Below, in pieces: positions 1-9,066 of a stretch of DNA of 21,606 nt (positions are counted from its first letter, which is position 1; each line of letters starts with the position of its first letter). Origin of the DNA: Folioceros fuciformis. Lineage: Eukaryota > Anthocerotophyta > Anthocerotopsida > Anthocerotales. Location of the stretch: NCBI GenBank assembly GCA_049999805.1, contig JBNGIO010005636.1:75375-96980 (forward strand). The letters are read 5' to 3'. A model generated the notes under the pieces. That model was given only the letters and a program-made list of their open reading frames with translations, was not told where the DNA came from and made no database searches. The position numbers and the translations under genes are program-made.

Positions 1-773
1 TTCAAAATTGAATTATCATCTACAAACGATGACTAAAATTTTTGCTGCTCAAGATAAAACGAAATAAAATAAAATAAAAATAAAATGGCTTAATCCGCAA
101 AAGATTTCCTAATATGGTACAAAGTCATAAATTTCTCCACGCATACATTTAGAATTCTCTCCAATTACTAAGTTTTAGTTTTCTTTTTTTCATCTTATTC
201 CAAGCGGCGAGGAAAAGTAAATGGACCAGAGCCACTACCAAATCTGGACAATTAGATGAGGTGAAGTATAATTTTATTTGAGTAAATAAATAGATAGATT
301 TTACTATTATAATTCTCAAGTTTTATGAATAAAAAGATAAAACATCAAATTAAGAATGTATACATACAAAGCTAAAGGATATAAGAGCAATACCCCAAAC
401 ATGTGGGTGGTATAAAGTACATTAGGAAAAAACTACATATGTGGTGCATGTGCCCTGTTAATCTTTCTACCTAATATTGCTACAAGAATTCTAATTGTGA
501 AGAATTTCAATGACAGTTCCATCTTGTCAAATAATATGTTGCATAAGCATCATCATATTAAGAAACTTGAGTGTGAGAGCACAGCTCGTTTGTGTTAACT
601 TAAGTACCTTAACATTCTTATAATACAAGCAAATGGGTATCTTGAGTTGATAAACTGTGTTTTCAGTGAGTGGGTAGAATAATTGTATTGTTGATGTGAG
701 TTGCCTTGTTGAAGTGAGTGTAGACATTCATTCATATGTGTTGAATGAGTGTGAGAAAATAGAGTATCGTCAC
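1..773. other. AT-rich flank and 3' region of the EFHC/RIB72 gene
   Basis: No recognisable gene. The sequence is AT-rich, with an (AAAAT)n-like run near 59-86. The part nearest 773 should hold the 3' UTR of the minus-strand ciliary gene that stops at 774. The short ORF around 527-727 has no family resemblance and lies within this presumed UTR. Confidence 0.5.
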
Positions 774-3751
774 CTACTTCATGTTCTGCTTAACGAGGTT
801 GTAAAGGTAATCAATCACTTGGTCCTTATTGTCCCCGAAATGCCTTTGAAGTGTGATAATCTCCTGCGGCACTAAATCGATGCCGACTTTCCTAAACAAC
901 TCCGAAATCGGTTCGGATGAATCCATACTCTTGATTCTGCAAAATAATGTGATGTGAGTGAGTAAGAGTAGTTGAAATGCACAATGTGTTCATGAGATAA
1001 ACACTTGTATTAACATCTTTGGCATTACCCAGTTCTTTCAGGGAACGACTTATGTAGCTTGTCCACCTCTGATCCTGGCATTTTTCTTAGCAAAAATTGT
1101 AGCTGGGTTTAAGAATACAAGAGTTTGATGTTAGTGATGCGAGATATGCTGGTTTCGTTTAAACTAACCTACTTCAGATAGATTGCAGAAAGTTCACCAT
1201 TACCTTGTCTTGCACCACTGTGAAATCAGCCTTTGGATACTCTTTGGGATGTGATTCCATATACTTTAATGTCCACTCATCTGCTTGGATCAGATGGAAC
1301 AAATGCTCATAGAAAGCTATAGTGTTACCCACCCACATATCTTTGACAGTGTATCTCTTATTTGATCCGGGTTTGTATACTGCTCTTTGCCTCTGGATGT
1401 ACCTTCCAGAAGTTATCCCAGAATTCCTAACTGGAGGTTCAAATACGGCCATAGTGTCATCTCCTAAGTGGTACTGTCATGTATGAATACATTTTAATGT
1501 TTGTTACCATTACTAGATAGTTTAACATATAGTTAATGATTCAATTAGGCAATCACCATACCTGAACAACAAAAAATCTTGTCTTCTCTGTGGGAAAAAT
1601 TTTATGGGTTGTGTCTTCTACCATTTTTGCAGCGAAAGTCAATATCTGCGATAACATATTGTTAGTAAGCTAGGGTTTTTCTTAACAACATGTAGTTGAG
1701 AACATGGAACTATGACATTATGTTGTTTACCTTCCCGTCGTTCTTAATCCAGTTATTAAAGTCGAAGTATGGCGTCTTGGGCATCAAATGAATACAGTGA
1801 GAGTAGCTATCCTCAGGCTGTCCATACCCATTATGCAGTGGAACTTCCATTCTAGCTAAAACTGGGCCAGGTTCCTGCAAAAGGTAGATATTGATTAACA
1901 TCACCTAACTATGCAGGATTATATAAATGGAAGTAACGGTTTCCCACAAGCATACTTGAATGTTAATTGCTTCCATGTCCTCCTTTGCCATGCCATGATT
2001 CTCAATGTAGTAGTTACGTGTAAAGTCATCAACATCATGGATCAACATGTCTCTATTATACACTTTGAAAAAGCTTCCAATGCGGAAATCTTTCACATTG
2101 TAGTATAAAGATTTAGGTTTCTTAGCCACCATCTTTGCACCTATCAAGAACAAGGACTACTTCAACACATACAACACAAAAATTGCACGTAATACCATCA
2201 CCCAATGTGCACACGGTTTATTAGTCCTCTCATCCATCTTGCAGTATCTTTACCTAGAAGCCCTTGAGGAACTTCTTTGGGCAAGCGACATCGCCTTAAA
2301 AGTTTTGGGTAAGGATCTTTGCCAGCATTTTTCTCATTGATCTCCATCACCTCCATGGTATCATCCCCCAAGAAGTAATGCATAATCTGCCATTCATTAC
2401 AATTGCAAGAGTCCTTAAGAGGCTAAGAATACCTCAAACCCAAGGAGAAGAATGTAGATATCATGTGACAGAAGAACATGGGTAGACCATTATAAGGAAA
2501 CCCAATGCTTACATAAGGCCGCCGATCACCATACAAATTATCCCTATCATCCCAAACGCAAAAGAATCGTAAGGTTTTTGGGTCATTCTCCAAAAACTGC
2601 TTGGACGCAAAATCCTTAGGATGTGACACCCGATGATGTGCAAGACTCTCTCTGTATTCTTGCAATGGTTCACCAGGATAAGCTTCTTCTTGTCCAATAG
2701 GATACCCATGCTTATGGAGATATCTCTGTAGCATTAAGCAAAGAAGTACATGAAAACTTTTCTCAAGATTATCACATTCAAGATAATCAAAGAGCATGTC
2801 TTCTTTACCCGAGTAAAAATGTCACATGCCACTATATGATAAACATGTCCATAGATTTCAATATCTTTCCCCAACTGAAAGTCTCCAACACCAATAGGTT
2901 CAGCTGGGTTCAATCTCTTCAGTACCCTATGCCTTCTTAGAAATTGTCCCTGCATTAGATAAAATTGTGTATATTATTTCATTTAAAAATAATAAAACAT
3001 TTTTTTTAAAAAAAAAATCAAACAAAACCTCCTACTTATACCTGCATCATCCCGCTATTATCTTCTCTTTTTTCCTGAATATTAAGGATAAATACTTAGA
3101 CATATGCATAGAGATCTGCATACAGATTAAGGAAAATGGAGATTATGTCTATGAGTCAAAAAATTCACTTACAGAGATTTGGACAGTAGCATCTTCAAGA
3201 TAATAATAAATTGTACATTTTCGAACTCGAAAATTTTCTTCTCTTCTTTCATTTACTTGTTCTTTGAAATAAGCAAAGAATCTCAACACCTGTCACAATA
3301 TTCATAATGTATTACTTCCAAACGGGGGGCGTTTACACCGTTCTATGAAAATTTAGCTTTGTTTGTTTGTCCAATTTATGAAAAATGTGAAAATGAATGA
3401 CACACTTGATGATCATATTTCAGCCATGCTGGTTGAGGCCCATAACAATCTTCATCGCAACCACATACTCCATCACATGGGTCTGCTTTGATAAGTTCAT
3501 TTGAGAATCGTTTTCCATATTTGTCTTTCACTAAAGGCCGCACTTCAGGGAATCCATCTGAGAAATTTAGTGTTTGAGATTTCCTCCTTGGTTCTTCCTG
3601 GAGTTTGTGCAAATTTTAGCTTTCGAGTTTTGGGCTTAGGGTGGGAAGGTTGGTTTAGTTGATTCTTGTTTCATGTTTGGAAGTGTGATGTTGGTTAGTT
3701 TGTACTCACAGGGCCATGGCAGAAAGAAAACGGTGGCAATGAAACATCCAT
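774..3751 (-). CDS. RIB72: EFHC1/RIB72-like ciliary doublet-microtubule protein (three DM10 domains), 13 exons
   Basis: Spliced model, 596 aa. Exons: 3751-3710, 3597-3406, 3289-3173, 3074-3042, 2949-2809, 2725-2513, 2386-2254, 2140-1956, 1874-1731, 1645-1562, 1473-1204, 1102-1029, 936-774. All junctions are GT-AG and all phases agree. Exon 1 gives MDVSLPPFSFCHGP. DM10-1 lies at about 79-177, DM10-2 at about 225-330 and DM10-3 at about 401-505. Family landmarks include KSQTLNF, VLRFFAYF, TLRFFCVWDD, a YFLGDDTMEV strand and FEPPVRNSGI. The C-terminal 75 residues resemble a degenerate EF-hand pair. The family is usually about 600-640 aa, so the model looks complete. EFHC1/RIB72 proteins are microtubule inner proteins in the A-tubule of ciliary doublets, so in a plant this implies flagellated sperm. 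The domain calls and joins are read directly; the sperm role is inferred. Composition is clearly more AT-rich than the genes to its right. Confidence 0.93.
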
Positions 3752-4449
3752 GGTTCCCTCTTTGCAAGTGTGGAACTAAGAAAAATGAGCACTTCACTTG
3801 TTTTATTTGCCTCCAATTTTATGTTTCTCCTGTGGAAAGATATCTAGATGGTTTCATATCTTTGGGTAGAAACCCTTCAAGTTCTTGATTTGAATTCAAA
3901 AGTATCATGTTATCTTCACTTTCTTACTTTTATGAGAGATGTGATAGAGAAGTGTATGTTGGTATGTAGACATACACACTTTTTTGTTTCCTTTCAAAAA
4001 AATATTTCAGCTGAAGCATTCGAGTTTGGGCTAACATGTAGGTGTAATGCATAGTTGGCAAATGCGGCCGTCGTGAAACCCGCATCAATCAAGTTATCAT
4101 ACCACCATCATTCTTCTTCTTTGTTCATTCTTTTGGTTAAATAGAAATTGACTTTGATGTATATTGCTTGAACCCTTGACCAATTTCATATACCTACTTA
4201 TTTGTAATAACTTATATATATATATTTGAAATAATGTAGACAGAAACGACGACATATGAGTTAATTAGGCGACATATGGTGAACCGTCAACATGTGATGA
4301 GAGCTACTGAAAGGTTCCGACGGAGGTAATTAGCTATGGAGGAGACCAGCTCGCTGAAGAGTAAAGTTGTCCACAGCGCCGTCCTCCTCTGGCTCACCCT
4401 CCATCATATTCCTAACAGCAAGTGATGAGAAGAAAAGAAGGGATAGACG
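3752..4449. promoter_or_regulatory. Presumed promoter/5' region of the EFHC/RIB72 gene
   Basis: This lies upstream of the minus-strand ATG at 3751. It is AT-rich and holds an alternating AT tract at about 4213-4225. No core promoter element can be assigned with confidence. The plus-strand ORFs at 3673-3888 and 3848-4054 show no family features. A short plus-strand ORF at 4336-4425 (29 codons, starting MEETSSLKSK) sits at the right end, where the base composition begins to change. Confidence 0.35.
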
Positions 4450-4551
4450 ATGGAGGGGGAGTCGGAGGATGAGGGCTCCGACGACAGTCAGTCTTCGGGG
4501 ACTGCTTCCAAGAAAACGCAGCGTGCGCTCTCAACCTCTGAGGAATCGTAA
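4450..4551 (+). CDS. Short acidic, Ser-rich ORF, possible 5' exon or uORF; not recognised
   Basis: A 33-codon ORF starting MEGESEDEGSDDSQSSG and then turning basic/Ser-rich (SKKTQ). The strong acidic bias, GC-rich codons and ATG after a purine-rich leader look like a real N-terminus, but no family is recognised. A GT at 4548 inside the penultimate codon, or one just after a purine run near 4562, could act as a splice donor. No convincing downstream exon was found before 5033. It may be the first exon of a decayed gene, a uORF or chance. Confidence 0.2.
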   Translation: MEGESEDEGSDDSQSSGTASKKTQRALSTSEES

Positions 4552-5033
4552 CAGGGGATAGGTGAGGTTGCTGCACTGTGCCTAGGTTTGCAAGTAGGTG
4601 CATGCGCAGAAGAGGAGAGGAGGTCCGCAGCCAAGCTCCGCAGCTGATTGAGTGCAGATTTATCTTGCATGTGAAGAAATTGCGTCACGGTTTTCTGAGG
4701 CTGCATTCATTCAGTGAGTAGGACTCCTGGTCGGGGTCGCGGAGCCACTGCTGCGCTCTTTCACGTCCTGCTGCTCCTTCACGATGAATTCCCTTCCTCG
4801 TATTGGTGATTGTGCTGATAACCCTAATGGTTGGAGCATTTTGAGTAAGCTTACCCCTGGATCGGAGGGTAGAGTTCTTGTTGTCCCGTGTGTTGTTGTG
4901 ACGACTTGGCCTGCCTGCTAGTTCTCTTGCTCGATTAGTAGGCCAGATCTGTCTGCGCCTTGCTTTGCTCTTGGTAAGCTATATTGTTTTCTCCATTTGT
5001 TCAGTGACGTCTATTTCCTCCAAGGACTATATT
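4552..5033. other. Unassigned spacer downstream of the LRR ORF
   Basis: GC-richer than the DNA to its left. It probably contains the 3' UTR of the minus-strand LRR ORF, which stops at 5034. A 45-codon plus-strand ORF starts at 4783 (MNSLPRIGDCADNPNGW). It shows no recognisable domain and has stops just upstream in its frame. Confidence 0.3.
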
Positions 5034-5912
5034 CTACCAGTCCCACTCGATATCTGTGGCATCAGCAGAAAACAACCATTCTGCTCCAGCATTGGACAGA
5101 TGAAGCCATGACAAAGTGGAATTGAAGTGAAGGATGTGCGCTAGTTGCAGTGCTCCTTCATCTCCAACAGGATTCCTCCCAACGTCCAGCCTCTCAAGAG
5201 TGCAGTTTGTCTGCAGTGCGAGAGCGAGCATCCTCGCTCCTTCTGGCCCTATTCCCGTGTTATCCAAAGCCAGAGCTTTCAAGGTCCAACTGTGTTGGAG
5301 CATATGGGCAATGTGGCTGCACCCTTCAACTGTCCCACAAGCCCTGATCTCATCGAGGTTCAGGTCTTCCGTGTTGCAACCAGGCAGCAGCATTCCCGAA
5401 CACAGAGCCTCCAGGGCACCCGGAGTGATCCAGGAGTCCGGAAAGTTCTTTCTTACAAAGGAAATCCTAGTGAACAAACAGCTGGCCCGGCCAATGAGGC
5501 CCAGCAAAACGCCACCCACAAGCTGCTCAACTTCAAGACGATCCACCTCGCATCCATCACCACCCATTTCTGACCAGTCCCACCAACTGTCGAGTTCATG
5601 AGCCTCGCACCCAAAAGTACCGCCGTCGGAAAAGGATTCGCCGGACCTGGTGTCTGACGTTCCTTCCTTTTGCTTCCTCCATTTGCCCCCGCTTTCCAGC
5701 TGCCAAAAGCGCATGTAATATCCTACGCATTCGCGGCCAATCACTGGCATGAACTGCTCTCGCAGTAGGCGGAAATCTCCTTCTGAACCCCAGTAAGGCT
5801 CGTCGCCAACGTGACTATCTACCAGAAAACTTTCAAACGCCGGTTGAAGACTCGTTACCAGACTCAGTACATCACCCGTCGTGGGGCTTGGTTTTCTACT
5901 CGTGCTGGCCAT
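5034..5912 (-). CDS. Small leucine-rich-repeat protein (ribonuclease-inhibitor type), function unknown
   Basis: Uninterrupted ORF. Taking the ATG at 5912 gives 292 aa starting MASTSRKPSP. Residues from about 185 to the end hold two to three RI-type LRR units of about 28 residues, with cores LKALALDNTGIGPEGARMLA, LERLDVGRNPVGDEGALQLA and LSWLHLSNAG. The protein ends abruptly after the last partial repeat with an acidic/Trp tail (DIEWDW). The first half is not recognised; it contains charged and Trp-rich stretches and a Ser/Gly-rich linker. The array is far shorter than in typical LRR proteins, so it may be a fragment of a larger LRR gene or a small stand-alone protein. The frame stays open upstream through the last exon and second intron of the glutaredoxin gene (continuous to 6230), so the real start may be further upstream or the ORF may be reached by intron retention. 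Confidence 0.55.
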   Translation of the reverse strand: MASTSRKPSPTTGDVLSLVTSLQPAFESFLVDSHVGDEPYWGSEGDFRLLREQFMPVIGRECVGYYMRFWQLESGGKWRKQKEGTSDTRSGESFSDGGTFGCEAHELDSWWDWSEMGGDGCEVDRLEVEQLVGGVLLGLIGRASCLFTRISFVRKNFPDSWITPGALEALCSGMLLPGCNTEDLNLDEIRACGTVEGCSHIAHMLQHSWTLKALALDNTGIGPEGARMLALALQTNCTLERLDVGRNPVGDEGALQLAHILHFNSTLSWLHLSNAGAEWLFSADATDIEWDW

Positions 5913-5952
5913 AGCTGAGAAACATCCCAACCCTGACCTAATCTGTGCTCTC

Positions 5953-6676
5953 TCATCTACTGAAAGCGGCTGAAAGCCTTCTCGAAATCTGATCCAGTCC
6001 CATCCTCGGAGACAATCTGGGGAGCACTTCCTGCAGCACAACCACATCAGCGGACTCATCAACACTAATTCTAACCCTATCCTGAGAATCAACCAGCAGA
6101 GGAAGGCACCAAACCCACGAACCTCCGTATCGTCAGCTCTGATCCTAGCTAACACAGGAATCTCGTATTTATAGGCTTGCTCCCACTCGGGATTCGAGGT
6201 GATGTCTCGGACCTGAGGCGAAATACGCACAACAAGGCATCAGCACAACGACACGCTGTATCTGAGCATCACATGGTCTTGGGGAGCCGGAACACCTCAA
6301 CGCGCACTCCGGCCAACGGCCCGTCAGACCCAAGAGCCGCCACCTGCTGCAGCTTCTCCTTGAGCCCGTCACAGAGGCAGCATCCCTCCTTGCTGTAAAG
6401 GACCAACCTCTCGTACCTCTGGTCCAGAAATGACTGCCCCTTCTCCTCAGCAGCGCAGAAACCTCGCAAGGCTGAACCGGACTCGGGGCTCGTCAGAGCT
6501 CGGACCGATGTAGACGGTGATCTCGCATGGCAGAATTTCAAGTGAACTCGAGAGATTACGCGAACACCGGCCGGCGGACCGCGCAGCGCATGCACTGCTT
6601 TGCTTCTCGACAAGCCCACAACCTCGCAGCCACTTCGTGCCAGCACGCACATTGCGAGCGATCGGGATGACGACAT
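5953..6676 (-). CDS. Glutaredoxin-like protein (DUF836 / glutaredoxin 2 family), predicted organellar, 3 exons
   Basis: Spliced model, 182 aa. Exons: 6676-6296, 6212-6123, 6030-5953; introns of 83 and 92 nt, both phase 0 and GT-AG. Residues 1 to about 85 form an Arg/Ser/Ala-rich, acid-poor leader typical of mitochondrial or plastid import. The thioredoxin fold begins at RYERLVLYSKEG, followed by the CCLC redox motif at 99-102. Exon 2 supplies VRDITSNPEWEQAYKYEIPVL, whose Ile-Pro at 145-146 is the expected cis-proline site. Exon 3 supplies EVLPRLSPRMGLDQ, the conserved C-terminal end of the family, in a frame different from the LRR ORF that overlaps it. Family members are small thiol-disulfide oxidoreductase-like proteins related to yeast YDR286C and human C5orf63, and their substrates are poorly known. 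The gene is transcribed divergently from the secreted protein gene at 7853. Confidence 0.88.
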
Positions 6677-7852
6677 GGAAAGGACGATGAAAAAACGAAG
6701 CCTGACTTCACAGGCCGAGAAGAATATCCCAAGGTGTTATGCAGAAACATGCGGGAATCAGAGGCAGAAAAGAAAACGAGGGAGCTTTCATTAATTGTGC
6801 ATCTGTTTCTACAAACAACATTGCTTGACGTCGGTCAAGCACAAGGTAGGTAGCTAGTTTCTGCAGGACTCACAGAGGAAACACGGGAACAGTCTCCACA
6901 GACTATGCTCCAAAGAGCGCACTCGAAGTTCAGAGTCCAGCTCAAACTCCAACGGTAACTCCAAGCAGTCCAGAAGACCCGTCAGCGAAAGCCGCTCTTC
7001 TCGCAAAGACGAAAGTTCAGCAATGAAAACCCTGCCAAAGAGTGGTAACAGAGGCAGACCGTCGACTAGGGTAACACCACGACCTATGCCTCTTTACAAG
7101 CCTGAAACACTCTTCGAGGGCCCCTGCAAGCTGGGAAATGAACTTGTTAGTAGACTCATCACGCCTCTGTCCGGCTCCAGCAGTTTCGATGCAAGCACTA
7201 ATGCTAAGCGTCACACTGTATGCCCCCCTCACAGCTCCATCGAATTTCAAAAGCAAGCAAGAACTACATCTAAGCGTCATCTTGTATGCCCCCTCATTGA
7301 AGATCAACCATCACGAATCAACAGGTGGCCGCTCAAGCAAAAAGGCACAATACTGATCTTTATATGCACAAATAAAAGCTCGGCATCCATTCCCAAGCGA
7401 ACGCCGTAGGGGACGCAAAGCAGAACTTAGTGCAACGACACCACCCTGAGCCACATAGCATTCGCAGCCAGTCACTCCGAGTGCGTAGCTTACGAGAAAC
7501 GGCGAACGGTCTTGGCGTAACGGAAGCTCCAAATTCTCACGCTCCCACCGGTGAATTGCTTTCACTTAATCGTCTGCTGCGCCTGCACGTTCCGCGTCCA
7601 ACTCTCCTTCCGTCCATGCCTGCCGCTCACATGCCGAAGAGCCTGCCAGGCGTTTGCTAGAAACCATTCCATCTGGAGGCGAAGACCCTCTACCTCTCAC
7701 AACAGCGAGGGAGGCGCCAATTGCGAGTTAGGGCAAGCCGTCTATAATAATGTAAGCCCGGGAATCGGGATCAACGTACGGTTAAACTTTAGCTCATTGG
7801 CGTCCACGTTCCCACACAGAATTTCCTTTGCAAGACCTTGGGAAGGCGAATA
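6677..7852. promoter_or_regulatory. Divergent intergenic region between the glutaredoxin-like (-) and secreted Cys-rich (+) genes
   Basis: About 1.2 kb between two outward-facing start codons. It should hold both promoters and both 5' UTRs. ORFs present here (7023-7409, 7551-7853 and others) have no family features. A TATA-like string TCTATAATAA lies at 7741-7750, about 110 nt before the plus-strand ATG at 7853, and could be the core promoter of that gene. A duplicated element is annotated separately at 7189-7324. Confidence 0.5.
7189..7324. repeat. Decayed tandem duplication of about 66 bp in the divergent promoter
   Basis: Two similar blocks. CTAAGCGTCACACTGTATGC plus CCCCCTCA at 7204-7231 matches CTAAGCGTCATCTTGTATGC plus CCCCTCA at 7270-7296. 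The flanks also match: GCAAGCA precedes each copy and a CATCGAAT / CATCACGAAT string follows each. Only the central 27 bp are well conserved, which would fit a retained regulatory element, though chance survival is possible. Confidence 0.6.
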
Positions 7853-8601
7853 ATGGGCGACGGGTCCTCCAGGAGGGTGCCCGCCCTGGTCTTGCTGCTG
7901 GCTCTGCTCGTGGGGTGGGCTGCCGTCTCGCACGCCAAGGCCGTGAAACCCATCACTGTGAGTGCAGAATCTTGGTCCTGTGTTGTAAGCATGTGATGGG
8001 TTGTGTCACATGCAGAGGGCGATCCGCTCAAAGATGAAATGGCGTTGTTTCCGGCAGGATGTGGAAGTGAGGGCCAGGAAGCTGGATTGCCTGGTGGATA
8101 TCGATAAGTATGGCCTTGCTGAGTTTGGAACGGGAACTGGAACGAGTGTGGAGTGTGATATGAATCCGTTGAGGAAGACGAGTATGTCTCACGCGATTTG
8201 TGCTGTCTGATCACAGTGGTATGTGGGGGAGGCGGTGCAAGCAATCGGCGATAGACAGGGAAAATTGTGCCCTTCGATGCGTTTCTGCAGCGTGTTATCA
8301 GCTGATCTACGGCGCGGATCCGGTACTTTTTTCCTTTCTCTCAAGGTTTAGCTGTTGCGTGTGGAGGTCGACACTCTCGATCTGACCTGATGCCAACTGA
8401 CGGTGCAGCTTGAAGAGGGCGAAGTGGAGTTTCATCGGGGTCGAGATTTCAGGATGTGTGTACGAAGGTAGGAAGCCTGCCGTTTTGTGTGACACCCTGT
8501 CTACCTGTCAGTCATCTACGTAGAGATCCTTAGCTTTGGTGGCACCATGTTTCAGGGAGTCCAGGGGTTTGCCTATCACTATGGAGAACCTATACGAATG
8601 A
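7853..8601 (+). CDS. Small secreted six-cysteine protein of a conserved plant family of unknown function, 5 exons
   Basis: Spliced model, 121 aa. Exons: 7853-7957, 8058-8107, 8217-8322, 8409-8467, 8556-8601. Residues 1 to about 28 are a clear signal peptide: an Arg pair, the hydrophobic core ALVLLLALLVGWAAV and then SHAKA. The mature part has six cysteines (46, 59, 69, 73, 78, 104), enough for three disulfides. The core RENCALRCVSAACYQLIYG followed by DPLEEGE spans exons 3-4 and matches, from memory, uncharacterised plant secreted proteins. The protein ends TMENLYE. The exon 2/3 join uses donor AA|GTATGG at 8108 and is the least certain, because exon 2 also stays open to 8210. It was chosen because it restores the frame and places a Cys before the MWGRRC block. 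Exon 2 could also start earlier, after 8015. The gene converges on LPA3. Confidence 0.75.
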
Positions 8602-9066
8602 AGGAAAGGAAGGATTGTGCTCGAGCTGAGAGAGGACTTGGAGACTTAGCTTCTGATCGAAAGTCATCGAAGGAAGAACAGAGCGGGGACTAATGGCCTT
8701 GAAGAAGAATTCGAACTCTTCTCGTCAGCTCTTCATGTTAACTGTACCATAAGGTGGTGCCAGAGCTACTGCAAGTTTCCTGCAGGGGCAGAGTGAGAGA
8801 CGCCTGCCACCAGCTTAGATCAGAAGTTCAGCCCGGCTAGCGGGTATGAATGTTGCACAGTCTGGTCAGCGAAGGTATTCATCAGACGTCAAATGTGTCG
8901 CACTGGTCTAACACGTGTAAAGCAAGAACTGTGGGACAAATTTTGATCCCTCGCACCAGTTTCAGACCGAACTGCATTACACACGTCGAAATGCAGACCA
9001 CGAAATACTCATGTTCTACTCCAGAAACATCCGAGAAGTCTCACGTGGCACGGGATTTCCACGGCA
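8602..9066. other. Convergent 3' region between the secreted-protein gene and LPA3
   Basis: About 465 bp between two facing stop codons, presumably both 3' UTRs. The ORF at 8850-9074 has no recognisable features. No structural terminator or repeat was seen. Confidence 0.5.

Noticed and set aside
1-4300. Possible transposon or organelle-derived insert suggested by AT richness
   Set aside because: The region holds an intact 13-exon nuclear gene; no terminal repeats, transposase or organelle genes were seen.
5134-5601. Long plus-strand ORFs opposite the LRR ORF
   Set aside because: They are antisense shadows of the minus-strand LRR reading frame; products are Ser/Pro/Arg-rich without domains.
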